Shown: positions 37,669 to 46,161 of the stretch, one piece after another | Layout of the letters: every line of letters starts with the position of its first letter | Position numbering within the stretch: the first letter of the stretch is position 1 | Assembly: GCF_900156055.1 (NCBI RefSeq) | Contig: NZ_FTMQ01000001.1 | Span: 620,001 to 684,000 of the forward strand | DNA: 64,000 nt | Reading direction: 5' to 3' | From: Rhizobium sp. RU33A | GTDB lineage: Bacteria; Pseudomonadota; Alphaproteobacteria; Rhizobiales; Rhizobiaceae | Notes under the pieces: model-generated | What the model was told of the DNA's origin: nothing | The model's input: the letters and a program-made list of their open reading frames with translations, nothing else | The model's database searches: none | Position numbers and translations under genes: made by a program

Positions 37669-39087
37669 ATGATGGACGCACTCTCAGCCCCCAGAATGCC
37701 TGCGACGGATGGCTCGGCGGCTCCGGCCGGATCGGGCCGCGCAGACAAGGCGGCGGACGACAACAGCTTCTCCAAGGTGCTCTCCAAATCCGGAGAGCAG
37801 GAGGCTGGCGCGTCGAGGCAGGATCGCACGCGCGGCGAGACTGATGCGTCTGATGCAGACGTCGATCAGCCGACAGCAAAGACGGCGACGCGGACGGGTG
37901 AGCGATCCTTCCCGGTCATCGATGATGCTTTGCTAGCAGAGCTCGATGCGCTGCCAGATGACATCTCGACGGAGGATCTTATCCGCGCTCTCGCCAAGGT
38001 GCAGGCCAAGGCTAAAGCAAACGCTGAGGGCGACAAGGAGCCTCTGGTCGAGATCGAAGGCCTCGATCCGGAGCTGAAGGCGCAATTGGCCAAGGCCATG
38101 GCGGCAGTCCGGGATCGGAAGGAAACCGGAGAAGGCGGACCGGTCGCGGCCGAAAACGCTGCAGGCGAGGCGACTGCGTCCGAAACTCCCGTGGCGGACC
38201 TTTCCGATGTGCTGCAGCTTCTGGCGGGTGGCAAGATCGAGACCACCGAGAAAGGCAAGGAGCTCGCCAAGAGCGACAAGGCGGCGAAGGACGAGCACGA
38301 AATTCTCCCCGGTAACGCCATTGATGCCAAGGCTCGTGATGCGGCCGATAGTTCGGCTTCGGAGGATGATACCTCTGGAGGCGATCGCGACTTCCGCTTC
38401 ATCCGTGCGGACGGCAAGGGCCAGCCACTTGTCCTGCGCGGGGAGACGACGTCTTCTCCGGAGCAAGCCGAACAGAAGGTCGTTGAAACCGTCACGGTGG
38501 TCGATAGCCGTCGCTATATCGCTCCAGTCTCCACATCCAATGCGGCGTCGATCACCGCAGCGATGCTGGGCGACAATGAATGGCTCGGTGCCATGGCGCC
38601 CGGCTCGGAGCTCGCCAATGCCGCCGCCCAGTCCAGCCAGGGCAAGGTCGTGCATACGCTGAAGCTCCAGATGACACCTATTGACCTCGGCAGTGTCACC
38701 GCGACCCTGCGTCTGTCCGGCGAAGAGCTGAGTGTTCAACTGACCGTCGATAACCCGGCGGCCTTCCGCCAACTCTCCAACGATCAGAGCGACATCCTGA
38801 AGGCACTCCGAGCCCAGGGTCTGGTCGTCGATCAGGTCCAGGTGACCATGCAGACCTCGTCGGCCGATCGCAGCGCGGACGCCGGACAGAACGGTTCCCA
38901 GAACCAGCAGTCCGGCCAGCAGACGGGCCAACAGACATTCCAGCCCGGAAATCAGGGCAGCGAACGACAGCAGCGCGGTGACGCGCAAGGAAATACCGTG
39001 AGGATGGCGGATGAGCGTGTGGCTGATACGACGGATGTACCCGCTTCCGGCAATCGCGGCGCTCGCCCTGATCAGCTTTACGTCTGA
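37669..39087 (+). CDS. fliK: FliK (formerly MotD), hook-length control protein
   Basis: 472 aa. Low-complexity, acidic N-terminal two thirds and a conserved C-terminal domain (LKLQMTPIDLGSVTATLRLSGEELSVQLTV, then LRAQGLVVDQVQVTM) that is the substrate-switch domain of FliK. In S. meliloti the gene after motC was named motD and later shown to act as FliK. Start at 37669, where ATG ATG follows the motC stop by one base. The 3' end overlaps the next gene by 77 nt. Confidence 0.9.
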   Translation: MMDALSAPRMPATDGSAAPAGSGRADKAADDNSFSKVLSKSGEQEAGASRQDRTRGETDASDADVDQPTAKTATRTGERSFPVIDDALLAELDALPDDISTEDLIRALAKVQAKAKANAEGDKEPLVEIEGLDPELKAQLAKAMAAVRDRKETGEGGPVAAENAAGEATASETPVADLSDVLQLLAGGKIETTEKGKELAKSDKAAKDEHEILPGNAIDAKARDAADSSASEDDTSGGDRDFRFIRADGKGQPLVLRGETTSSPEQAEQKVVETVTVVDSRRYIAPVSTSNAASITAAMLGDNEWLGAMAPGSELANAAAQSSQGKVVHTLKLQMTPIDLGSVTATLRLSGEELSVQLTVDNPAAFRQLSNDQSDILKALRAQGLVVDQVQVTMQTSSADRSADAGQNGSQNQQSGQQTGQQTFQPGNQGSERQQRGDAQGNTVRMADERVADTTDVPASGNRGARPDQLYV

Positions 39088-39592
39088 GGCAGAGGCAAGT
39101 CGCGGCGCCTGTGAGGGCGCCATCAGCGCGGCCGCGGCCAAATACGGCGTTCCCGAAGGCATTCTCTATTCGGTCGGCCTGACAGAGACTGGCCGCAAGG
39201 GAAGCCTTGCGCCCTATGCCATGAATGTCGAGGGCAAAGCCTATTACTTCGACGATCTGGACGAGGCACTCGACGGCTTTGAGCGCGCAAGATTGGGCGG
39301 AGCGAAGCTGATCGACGTCGGCTGCATGCAGATCAATCAGCACTTCCACGGGGAGCACTTTACCTCAGTCGAGGCGATGTTTGATCCGAGACGCAATGTG
39401 GAATATGCCGCTCGCTTCCTCAGCAACCTTCACAATCGTCATGAAACCTGGACGATGGCGGTTGCGCGCTATCACGCGGGACCCAACAATGATCCCGCCC
39501 AGAAGCGTTATGTGTGCCGTGTGATCTCCAATCTGGTGGCCACGGGCTATGGAAACTGGACGCCCAATGCGCGACAATTTTGCGGTGAATAG
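39011..39592 (+). CDS. Lytic transglycosylase (SLT domain), probable flagellar muramidase
   Basis: 193 aa exported protein. Signal peptide (residues 1-29, ending near AEA), then an SLT-type domain: ILYSVGLTETGRKG with the catalytic Glu in ETG, LIDVGCMQINQHFH, MFDPRRNVEYAARFL and AVARYHAG. Start at ATG 39011 behind AGGA, inside the 3' end of fliK; 39035 is an alternative. The rod-binding protein at 49450 lacks a hydrolase domain, so this enzyme may supply the peptidoglycan-cutting activity that the C-terminal half of FlgJ supplies in enterics. That role is inferred from context. Confidence 0.85.
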   Translation: MSVWLIRRMYPLPAIAALALISFTSEAEASRGACEGAISAAAAKYGVPEGILYSVGLTETGRKGSLAPYAMNVEGKAYYFDDLDEALDGFERARLGGAKLIDVGCMQINQHFHGEHFTSVEAMFDPRRNVEYAARFLSNLHNRHETWTMAVARYHAGPNNDPAQKRYVCRVISNLVATGYGNWTPNARQFCGE

Positions 39593-39674
39593 CAACCCTT
39601 GATTGTTTGACAGCCACGATTGTGCCGATTTGCGAATTGTGGCGACACTGCGGTAGCGAGAGCTCATACAAGAC

Positions 39675-39691
39675 CTTGTGCGAAACTTGCG
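39675..39691. promoter_or_regulatory. Direct-repeat element upstream of rem
   Basis: CTTGTGCGAAACTTGCG: CTTG repeated at an 11-bp pitch, the reverse orientation of the CGCAAG element at other flagellar promoters, about 180 bp before rem. GTTAAC overlaps its end (39691-39696). Possible autoregulatory site or VisNR site. The rest of the 280-bp gap is A/T-rich with no gene. Confidence 0.45.
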
Positions 39692-39872
39692 TTAACTTTT
39701 CCACCGGAAAATTGTGTCCGCATAGTTAAAAACATACTAGATCTAGTTCAAATCGGCACCAAATGGTTAATCAATCGTTAATTACTATGGTTAAGTTCTC
39801 CTAGTTGTTCATGAATCCCCCGATTCGTACCCATGGTGCATCGAAACACCACACTGATTCGGAGGCGGCTGA

Positions 39873-40544
39873 ATGATCGTCGTGGTAGATGAGCGCGAGC
39901 TCGTGAAAGACGGGTATACATCACTATTTGGACGCGAGGGGATTCCCTCGACGGGGTTCGACCCTCGCGAGTTCGGGGAATGGGTCACGACTGCGGCCGA
40001 TTCCGACATCGCAGCGGTTGAGGCATTCGTGCTCGGCCAAGGCGATACGACACTCGAATTGCCGCGCGCAATTCGAGACCGGACCCAGGCACCGGTGATC
40101 GCGGTTAGCGATCAGCCGTCCCTTGAGGCAACTCTGGCACTTTTTGATTGCGGCGTCGACGACGTCGTTCGCAAACCCGTGCATCCCCGTGAGATCCTGG
40201 CACGTGCTGCGGCAATCCGCCGGCGTCTGCGGGCAATCACCAACTTCACCGAGATCGGCCCGATCAAGGTCTTCTCCGACGGCCGTGATCCAGAGATCGC
40301 CGGCGACGTCTTCGCCCTGCCGCGCCGCGAACGCCGCATCCTCGAATATTTGGTCGCAAATCGCGGCCGGCGCGTGTCGAAGACCCAGATCTTCAACGCG
40401 ATCTATGGGATCTTCGACGAGGAAGTCGAAGAGAACGTTGTTGAAAGTCACATCTCCAAGCTTCGCAAGAAGCTTCGCAAGAAGCTCGGTTTCGATCCTG
40501 TCGATTCCAAACGCTTCCTCGGCTACTGCATCGACTGGAGCTGA
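39873..40544 (+). CDS. rem: Rem, OmpR-type regulator of flagellar genes
   Basis: 223 aa orphan response regulator. N-terminal receiver-like domain lacks the usual acidic pocket: the phosphorylation region reads [12 protein letters not shown], with no clear DxxxPxxDG motif. The C-terminal winged helix ([33 protein letters not shown], then [14 protein letters not shown]) is typical. In S. meliloti Rem is the growth-phase activator of class II/III flagellar genes under VisNR. The receiver suggests phosphorylation-independent control. Confidence 0.93.
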   Translation: MIVVVDERELVKDGYTSLFGREGIPSTGFDPREFGEWVTTAADSDIAAVEAFVLGQGDTTLELPRAIRDRTQAPVIAVSDQPSLEATLALFDCGVDDVVRKPVHPREILARAAAIRRRLRAITNFTEIGPIKVFSDGRDPEIAGDVFALPRRERRILEYLVANRGRRVSKTQIFNAIYGIFDEEVEENVVESHISKLRKKLRKKLGFDPVDSKRFLGYCIDWS

Positions 40545-40552
40545 TCTCTACC

Positions 40553-40583
40553 TGCGGCCGCCCTTGAGCGGCCGCATTTTTTT
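40553..40583 (+). terminator. Terminator after rem
   Basis: TGCGGCCGC, 6-nt loop, GCGGCCGCA, then seven T. A second hairpin (TTTCCCTCG / CGAGGGAAA, 40581-40601) follows at once. This insulates rem from flgE. Confidence 0.92.
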
Positions 40584-40628
40584 CCCTCGACGCGAGGGAA
40601 AAACAGCTGGGCGCACAAGCCAGACAGC

Positions 40629-40639
40629 TTCACGCAAGG
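40629..40639 (+). promoter_or_regulatory. CGCAAG element upstream of flgE
   Basis: TTCACGCAAGG, about 45 bp before flgE, resembles the element before other flagellar units. The second half of the repeat is weak here. Confidence 0.35.
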
Positions 40640-40684
40640 CCCACCTCATACTCTCCAAATCGACTAGCAAACGAGGATTTTGAC

Positions 40685-41911
40685 ATGAGCCTTTACGGAA
40701 CCATGCGAACGGGTGTCTCCGGCATGAATGCCCAGTCGAACCGGCTGAGCACCGTCGCTGACAACATCGCCAATTCCAGCACTGTCGGCTACAAAAAGGC
40801 CTCGGTGCAGTTTTCATCCATGATTTTGCCGACCACCAACGGCGCCTACAATTCCGGTGGCGTCGAAACGGACGTGCGCTACTCGATTTCGGCCCAGGGC
40901 ACCTTCAGCTACACGACGTCGACGACGGACCTTGCCATCAATGGCGACGGCTTTTTCATCGTCAAGGGCGACGACGGCACTCCCTACATGACCCGTGCCG
41001 GTTCCTTCGTTCTCCAGGATGACGGCACCCTGAAAAACACGGCCGGCTACACGCTGCAGGGTTATCCCTACGATTCCGACGTCGATCCGACGATTGTCGT
41101 GAATGGCTTCGACGGCTTGGAGCCGGTGGACCTCTCGGGTTCGGGCATTTCGGCAGTCAGATCACTGACAGGCACGCTGAACGTGAACCTGCCCAACTCG
41201 GCCGAGGTCGGGGTTGCCGCAGACATCAAGAAGACGTCTCTGACCGTCTTTGACAGTCAGGGATCGAGCCGACTGATCGATTTTACCTATGAGAAGATCG
41301 CCGACAACACGTGGGAAGTCTCTGCGGTTGAAAGGGATACCGGCACTCAGGTCCTTGCGCCGGAAACGTTGGTTTTTGATGCGGACGGCAAACTCGTAAC
41401 TCCCGATCCAGCCGAGCTGCCGCTTGATCCCTACACTGTGGACGGTGCAGAGGTCGGCGACCCGACTGACGGTATCATGATCAGCATCGGCGCAACGACC
41501 CAGCTCGCCTCGGACTTTTCCGTCCAGCTTGGCAAGGTGGACGGCAACGCGGCCTCGAAGGTCAAGGGTTACGAAATCGATGACAAGGGCATCGTGTCGA
41601 TTGCCTACGACAACGGTGATCTGGTGCCGACCTTCCGCGTCGCGCTCGCCAGTGTCCAGAGCCCGGACAATCTCAATCCGGTGGCCGGCAACATGTACAC
41701 CCAGTCGAATGACTCCGGTGTCGTCATCCTCGGCTATGCCGGCTCCAGCGGCTTCGGCACGATCCTGTCCGGTGCGCTTGAAGACTCCAACGTGGATGTC
41801 GCTGAAGAGCTCACGGCCATGATCGAATCCCAGCGCAACTACACTGCAAACTCCAAGGTTTTCCAGACCGGCTCCGAATTGATGGAAGTCCTGGTCAACC
41901 TGAAGAGATAA
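40685..41911 (+). CDS. flgE: FlgE, flagellar hook protein
   Basis: 408 aa hook subunit. N-terminal rod/hook motif LSTVADNIANSSTVGYKKASVQF, central D1/D2 domains (VNGFDGLEPVDLSGSGISAV) and C-terminal LSGALEDSNVDVAEELTAMI. First gene after rem and its terminator; flgK follows in 21 nt. Confidence 0.96.
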   Translation: MSLYGTMRTGVSGMNAQSNRLSTVADNIANSSTVGYKKASVQFSSMILPTTNGAYNSGGVETDVRYSISAQGTFSYTTSTTDLAINGDGFFIVKGDDGTPYMTRAGSFVLQDDGTLKNTAGYTLQGYPYDSDVDPTIVVNGFDGLEPVDLSGSGISAVRSLTGTLNVNLPNSAEVGVAADIKKTSLTVFDSQGSSRLIDFTYEKIADNTWEVSAVERDTGTQVLAPETLVFDADGKLVTPDPAELPLDPYTVDGAEVGDPTDGIMISIGATTQLASDFSVQLGKVDGNAASKVKGYEIDDKGIVSIAYDNGDLVPTFRVALASVQSPDNLNPVAGNMYTQSNDSGVVILGYAGSSGFGTILSGALEDSNVDVAEELTAMIESQRNYTANSKVFQTGSELMEVLVNLKR

Positions 41912-41932
41912 TCGAAAGAGTAGGTTAGTCCT

Positions 41933-43387
41933 ATGTCGCTTGCATCGTCACTGAATACGGCCAATTCGATTTTCCGGAATACGTCCCAGCAGGCGTCCGT
42001 AATTTCGACGAACATCGCCAACACCGGCAACGAAAACTACGTTCGCCGTGACGCGGTGGTCACACAGTCCGTTTACGGTTTCTCGACGGTGCAGAACGAG
42101 CGGTCGCAGCAGATGGCGCTGCTGCGCCAGATGTCATCGTCGACGGGGCAGCAGAGTGCCCAATCGACACTTCTGGACGGCCTGACCACGCTTTCCAACG
42201 CGCTTGGTGGCAATGACAAGGAATTGTCGCCATCCAACTATCTCGCGAACCTGCAGGGCAGCCTGCAGGCTTTCGCCGCGGCACCAGGGGAATATGCGCT
42301 CGCCTCCACGGTCGTGACGGATGCAATCGACGTCGTCAACTCGCTGAACAACACGACGTCGACAACGCAGGAACTGCGTGCAGATACCGATGCGCAGATG
42401 TTCCAGCAGGTCGAATCGCTGAACAAGCTGCTCGCCGAATTCAAGATCGTCAACGACACGGTCGTGCGACAGACGGCCACCGGTGGGAATGCCGACGACT
42501 ATCTCGACCGCCGCGACACGCTCCTCAAGGAGATCTCCAAGATCGTCGGCGTTTCCGTGAACATGCGCGATAACAGCGACATGGTTCTCTACACCTACGA
42601 TGGCACGACGCTGTTCGAGACGGAACCGCGCGAAGTCAGCTTCGCGCGCACCTTTACCTACGATTCGACCGTCTCCGGCAATGCCATCTACATCGACGGA
42701 ACGGCGGTTCGCGCTGGTATCGGCGGCAATACGGATGGTCAGGGCTCGCTCGCTTCGCTCGTGCAGATCCGCGACGTCATTGCGCCGACCTTCCAGACCC
42801 AGCTCGATGAGATCGCCCGTGGCCTGATCGAAGCCTTCCAGGAAGTTGACACCGGCGGTGGCGGGGAACTGCCTGGCCTGTTCACCTGGCCGACCGGGAC
42901 GGTTCCCCTGACGGGAACGGTCGAGCCTGGACTGGCAGCCCTCATTCAGGTTAATCCGGCAGTCCGCTCGGATTCCGGCGGCGATCCCATGCTGATCCGT
43001 GACGGTGGCATCAATGGCGCCGCCTATGTCCAGAATCTCGAGGGGTCATCCGGCTTCACCGATCTGATCAATAGCTATGTAGACGAACTCGCTGCGAACA
43101 GAAGTTTCTCCGCCGATGCGGACCTGAAGACGGACGCAAGTGTACTGTCTTTTGCCAGCAACTCGATCGGCTGGCTCGAAGAACTGCGCTCGAACGCCAC
43201 GACGGCGAATGAAAACAAGCAGGCGCTCTATGAGCGTACGTTTCAGACTTACTCCTCAAAGACGGCGGTCAGTCTCGACGAAGAACTGTCGATGCTGCTC
43301 GATGTCGAACAGTCCTACAAGGCCGCAGCCAAGCTCGTCTCAACGGTGGATGAGATGCTGAAGGCCGTCATGGATATGGTGAGGTAA
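41933..43387 (+). CDS. flgK: FlgK, hook-filament junction protein 1
   Basis: 484 aa. N-terminal ASVISTNIANTGNENYVRRDAVV and the C-terminal coiled coil SLDEELSMLLDVEQSYKAAAKLVSTVDEML mark HAP1. Secreted through the export gate to join hook and filament. flgL follows after 5 nt. Confidence 0.95.
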   Translation: MSLASSLNTANSIFRNTSQQASVISTNIANTGNENYVRRDAVVTQSVYGFSTVQNERSQQMALLRQMSSSTGQQSAQSTLLDGLTTLSNALGGNDKELSPSNYLANLQGSLQAFAAAPGEYALASTVVTDAIDVVNSLNNTTSTTQELRADTDAQMFQQVESLNKLLAEFKIVNDTVVRQTATGGNADDYLDRRDTLLKEISKIVGVSVNMRDNSDMVLYTYDGTTLFETEPREVSFARTFTYDSTVSGNAIYIDGTAVRAGIGGNTDGQGSLASLVQIRDVIAPTFQTQLDEIARGLIEAFQEVDTGGGGELPGLFTWPTGTVPLTGTVEPGLAALIQVNPAVRSDSGGDPMLIRDGGINGAAYVQNLEGSSGFTDLINSYVDELAANRSFSADADLKTDASVLSFASNSIGWLEELRSNATTANENKQALYERTFQTYSSKTAVSLDEELSMLLDVEQSYKAAAKLVSTVDEMLKAVMDMVR

Positions 43388-43392
43388 TCCCA

Positions 43393-44457
43393 ATGTCGAC
43401 AGCTAGCGTCTCTAATCTATCCACCCAGACATCCATGCGACTGACAATTCGTCAGGCGCAAAATGAGCTCCTGAAGTCGCAGCAGGAAGTCAGCACTGGC
43501 TTCTACGCCGACATCGGTGCCGAATTGGGCAGCAGGACGTCGACCGTCGTTGACCTGAACCGGGAAAGCCTGCGGCTGAACTCGATGATCAGCAACAACT
43601 CGATCGCGACACAGCGTCTGTCCGCTTCCCAGGAAGCGCTGAAGCAGATCGCGACGGCGGCCGAGGACATGAACAACGCGCTGATCACCATCTCCGGGTC
43701 GTCGAACAGCGATACGATCAACACCACCGTGATGACTGTATCGAACTCCCTTTCGACGATGACGAGCATGGCCAACCAGTCGGCCAATGGTGAATTCCTG
43801 TTCGCGGGCATCAACACCGATGTGAAGCCGCTCGCCGACTACACGGACACGTCGCCGGCCAAGACGGCTTTCGACAACGCCTTCACGGCCTATTTCGGCT
43901 TTGCGCCGACCGATACGGCGAGCGTCGGGACGATCGTCCCGAATGGTGCGGTCCCGAGCATGGAGGATTTCATCACGTCCACGCTGGAGCCGATGTTCAC
44001 CGGAGCCGACTGGAACACAGATTGGTCGAATGCGACTGACCAGGCGATGACCAGCCGTATCACGCAGTCTGAAACCGTGCAGACATCGGCCTCGGCCAAT
44101 GAAGACGGCTTCCGCTACTTCGCGCTCGCGGCCGTCATCACCAAGGAGCTCATGACGATCGGTGCGCCGGCCGCTGCTGTGACGGTCGCGATCAACGCAG
44201 CCATCGATTACACGGGCCGTGCCATCACCGGTATCAACTCGACACGTTCGGAACTTGGTCTTTCCGAGAACCGAATTGACAAGGCGGATGCCTCGCTCAA
44301 GGTTCAGGTGGATATTATCGAAACCAGCCTGTCGAGCAAAATTGAAGTAGATGCGTACGAAGCGTCAACTCGCGTTAACTCTCTGCTTGCCATGGTGGAA
44401 GCATCCTACACGCTGACGGCGAGGATCCAGGGCTTGAGTCTTGTAAACTACCTTTGA
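43393..44457 (+). CDS. flgL: FlgL, hook-filament junction protein 3
   Basis: 354 aa flagellin-like protein. N-terminal helix (MRLTIRQAQNELLKSQQEVSTGF) and C-terminal YEASTRVNSLLAMVEASYTLTARIQGLSLVNYL match HAP3. No FliD (filament cap) gene follows, as in other rhizobial clusters. Confidence 0.94.
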   Translation: MSTASVSNLSTQTSMRLTIRQAQNELLKSQQEVSTGFYADIGAELGSRTSTVVDLNRESLRLNSMISNNSIATQRLSASQEALKQIATAAEDMNNALITISGSSNSDTINTTVMTVSNSLSTMTSMANQSANGEFLFAGINTDVKPLADYTDTSPAKTAFDNAFTAYFGFAPTDTASVGTIVPNGAVPSMEDFITSTLEPMFTGADWNTDWSNATDQAMTSRITQSETVQTSASANEDGFRYFALAAVITKELMTIGAPAAAVTVAINAAIDYTGRAITGINSTRSELGLSENRIDKADASLKVQVDIIETSLSSKIEVDAYEASTRVNSLLAMVEASYTLTARIQGLSLVNYL

Positions 44458-44493
44458 TGAGCAAAGGGTGAAATGAACCTGAAGGGCAACTGA

Positions 44494-44841
44494 ATGTACC
44501 AGTTCTCATATGCCGAGATTATGGAAGATGGCGTCGCTGACGCCAAGGAGCGCGAACGGCAGGCCCTTGACCGTTGCATCCAGCTTCTGAGCGCGGCCCG
44601 TGAAAAGAAGGGCTACTCCCACGAGGCGATCGAAGCTCTGTTTTATACCCGCCGGGTCTGGATCCGGCTGATCGAAGATCTGCAAAACCCCGAGAACCAG
44701 CTCGGCGACGAAGTACGCGCCAATCTGATTTCCATCGCCATCTGGATTTTGAAAGAGTGTGACCGGATCCGCAAGCGTGAGTCCGAGAACTTCCAGGGCA
44801 TCATCGACGTGACAACCATCATCAGGGATGGACTTAAATGA
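44494..44841 (+). CDS. flaF: FlaF, flagellin synthesis regulator
   Basis: 115 aa helical protein: [32 protein letters not shown] and [21 protein letters not shown]. In Caulobacter and Brucella FlaF promotes flagellin production and secretion and opposes FlbT. Overlaps flbT by 4 nt. Confidence 0.93.
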   Translation: MYQFSYAEIMEDGVADAKERERQALDRCIQLLSAAREKKGYSHEAIEALFYTRRVWIRLIEDLQNPENQLGDEVRANLISIAIWILKECDRIRKRESENFQGIIDVTTIIRDGLK

Positions 44842-45287
44842 AGAGCACTTTGCGCATCTCGCTCAAGTCGGGCGAACGTATTTTCATCAATGGAGCGGTT
44901 CTGCGCGTCGACCGCAAGGTTGCCCTCGAGTTCCTGAACGATGTCACCTTCCTGCTCGAGAACCATGTTCTGCAGCCGGAACAGGCGACGACGCCGTTGC
45001 GTCAGCTCTACTTCATCGCCCAGATGATGCTGATTAATCCGGAAGGCAAGGATCAGTCGCTGGCAATGTTCCGCAAGTCGGTGATCATGTTGTTGTCCTG
45101 CTTCGAGAACGAAGAGATCCTCGCCGAGCTGAAGCGCATTGACGGCATGGTCTCCTCCGGTCGCGCTTTCGATGCTCTCAAGGCGATCCGTCAGCTCTAT
45201 CCGATCGAGGACCGTATCCTGAACAATCAGGAAATGGCACCGGCGACGATCGAGCAGATCCGCAAGGAGATCGCACCATGGCGGTAG
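44838..45287 (+). CDS. flbT: FlbT, flagellin mRNA-binding regulator
   Basis: 149 aa. Typical stretches: [41 protein letters not shown] and [14 protein letters not shown]. In Caulobacter FlbT binds the 5' untranslated region of flagellin mRNA and destabilises it; here the four flagellin leaders share a hairpin that could be its target. It overlaps flaF (4 nt) and flgD (10 nt). Confidence 0.94.
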   Translation: MKSTLRISLKSGERIFINGAVLRVDRKVALEFLNDVTFLLENHVLQPEQATTPLRQLYFIAQMMLINPEGKDQSLAMFRKSVIMLLSCFENEEILAELKRIDGMVSSGRAFDALKAIRQLYPIEDRILNNQEMAPATIEQIRKEIAPWR

Positions 45288-45727
45288 ACGGTGTAGCCGC
45301 CACCACTGCGGCCACGACGGCATCGTCGGCCACCAGCAGCACGGCGAGCAAGGCTGCCGAGAAGGCATCGATCGATTACGATAGCTTCCTGAAGCTCCTG
45401 ATCGCCCAGATGAAGAACCAGGACCCGACCGATCCGATGGATGCCAGCGAACAGGTTGCGCAGCTGGCGACTTTCTCGCAGGTCGAACAGTCGATCCAGA
45501 TGAACTCGAACCTCGAGACACTCATCACCGGCAACGCCCTGACGAATGCCTCCTCCTATATTGGCAAGACGATCACCAGCGCCGATGAAAAGACCAGCGG
45601 TGTCGTGGCCTCGGTTCGCGTCTATAGCGATACGATGGTTGCCACCACGACCGAAGGCAAGGAAGTCCCGATTGTTGTCGGCGTTCGCGTTGGCACAGCG
45701 CCCGCATCCGAGACGACAGATTCCTAA
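45278..45727 (+). CDS. flgD: FlgD, hook-capping protein (short form)
   Basis: 149 aa with the N-terminal export/capping region [36 protein letters not shown]. Much shorter than enteric FlgD (about 230 aa) because most of the C-terminal FnIII/tudor part is reduced, as in other rhizobia. It starts inside flbT. Confidence 0.92.
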   Translation: MAVDGVAATTAATTASSATSSTASKAAEKASIDYDSFLKLLIAQMKNQDPTDPMDASEQVAQLATFSQVEQSIQMNSNLETLITGNALTNASSYIGKTITSADEKTSGVVASVRVYSDTMVATTTEGKEVPIVVGVRVGTAPASETTDS

Positions 45728-45735
45728 CGTGCTAG

Positions 45736-45776
45736 TCCTTTCGGAGTGGAGGGCATGATTCGCCGCTCCGAAAGGA
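45736..45776 (+). promoter_or_regulatory. Long hairpin covering the fliQ ribosome-binding site
   Basis: TCCTTTCGGAGTGG (45736-45749), a 13-nt loop and CCGCTCCGAAAGGA (45763-45776): 14 pairs with one G-U. The 3' arm ends in AAAGGA, the only Shine-Dalgarno candidate for fliQ (ATG 45787). No T-run follows, so it is not a plain terminator. Confidence 0.7.
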
Positions 45777-45786
45777 TACCCGTCTC

Positions 45787-46053
45787 ATGAATGAGGCTGA
45801 CGCTCTCGATATTCTGCAGGCCGCGATCTGGACGATCATCATCGCCTCGGGCCCTGCTGTTGCCGCCGGCATGATCGTTGGCGTTGTCATCGCCCTGATC
45901 CAGGCACTGACTCAGGTCCAGGAAATGACCTTGACCTTCGTGCCGAAGATCCTTGCAATCATGATTACCATTGGCATCTCGGCGCCTTTCGTCGGAGCCC
46001 AGATCAATCTCTTCAGCAACCTCGTTTTCTCGCGGATCCAGTCAGGCTTCTAG
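45787..46053 (+). CDS. fliQ: FliQ, export-gate protein
   Basis: 88 aa with two membrane helices (AAIWTIIIASGPAVAAGMIVGVVIALIQALTQVQEMTLTFVPKILAI). Forms the export gate with FliP and FliR. Separated from flgD by a large hairpin and from flhA by about 108 bp. Confidence 0.95.
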   Translation: MNEADALDILQAAIWTIIIASGPAVAAGMIVGVVIALIQALTQVQEMTLTFVPKILAIMITIGISAPFVGAQINLFSNLVFSRIQSGF

Positions 46054-46072
46054 CGGCGCTCGGCCTGACACC

Positions 46073-46088
46073 CTCGCGCAAGCTTCGA
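46073..46088 (+). promoter_or_regulatory. Direct-repeat element upstream of flhA
   Basis: CTCGCGCAAGCTTCGA: TCG repeated at an 11-bp pitch, 74 bp before flhA. Matches the elements before fliF and the fliH-like gene, and suggests a promoter inside the flgE-fliR run. Confidence 0.42.
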
Positions 46089-46161
46089 CCGATATCTCTC
46101 TTGGGCAGACTGCCGGAAGTATGATCTTTCGGATGACTTCTCATGAAGAGATGGAACGGAT

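Noticed and set aside
40581..40601. Second hairpin after rem as separate regulatory site
   Set aside because: Lies directly behind the T-run of the rem terminator; most simply a tandem back-up terminator.
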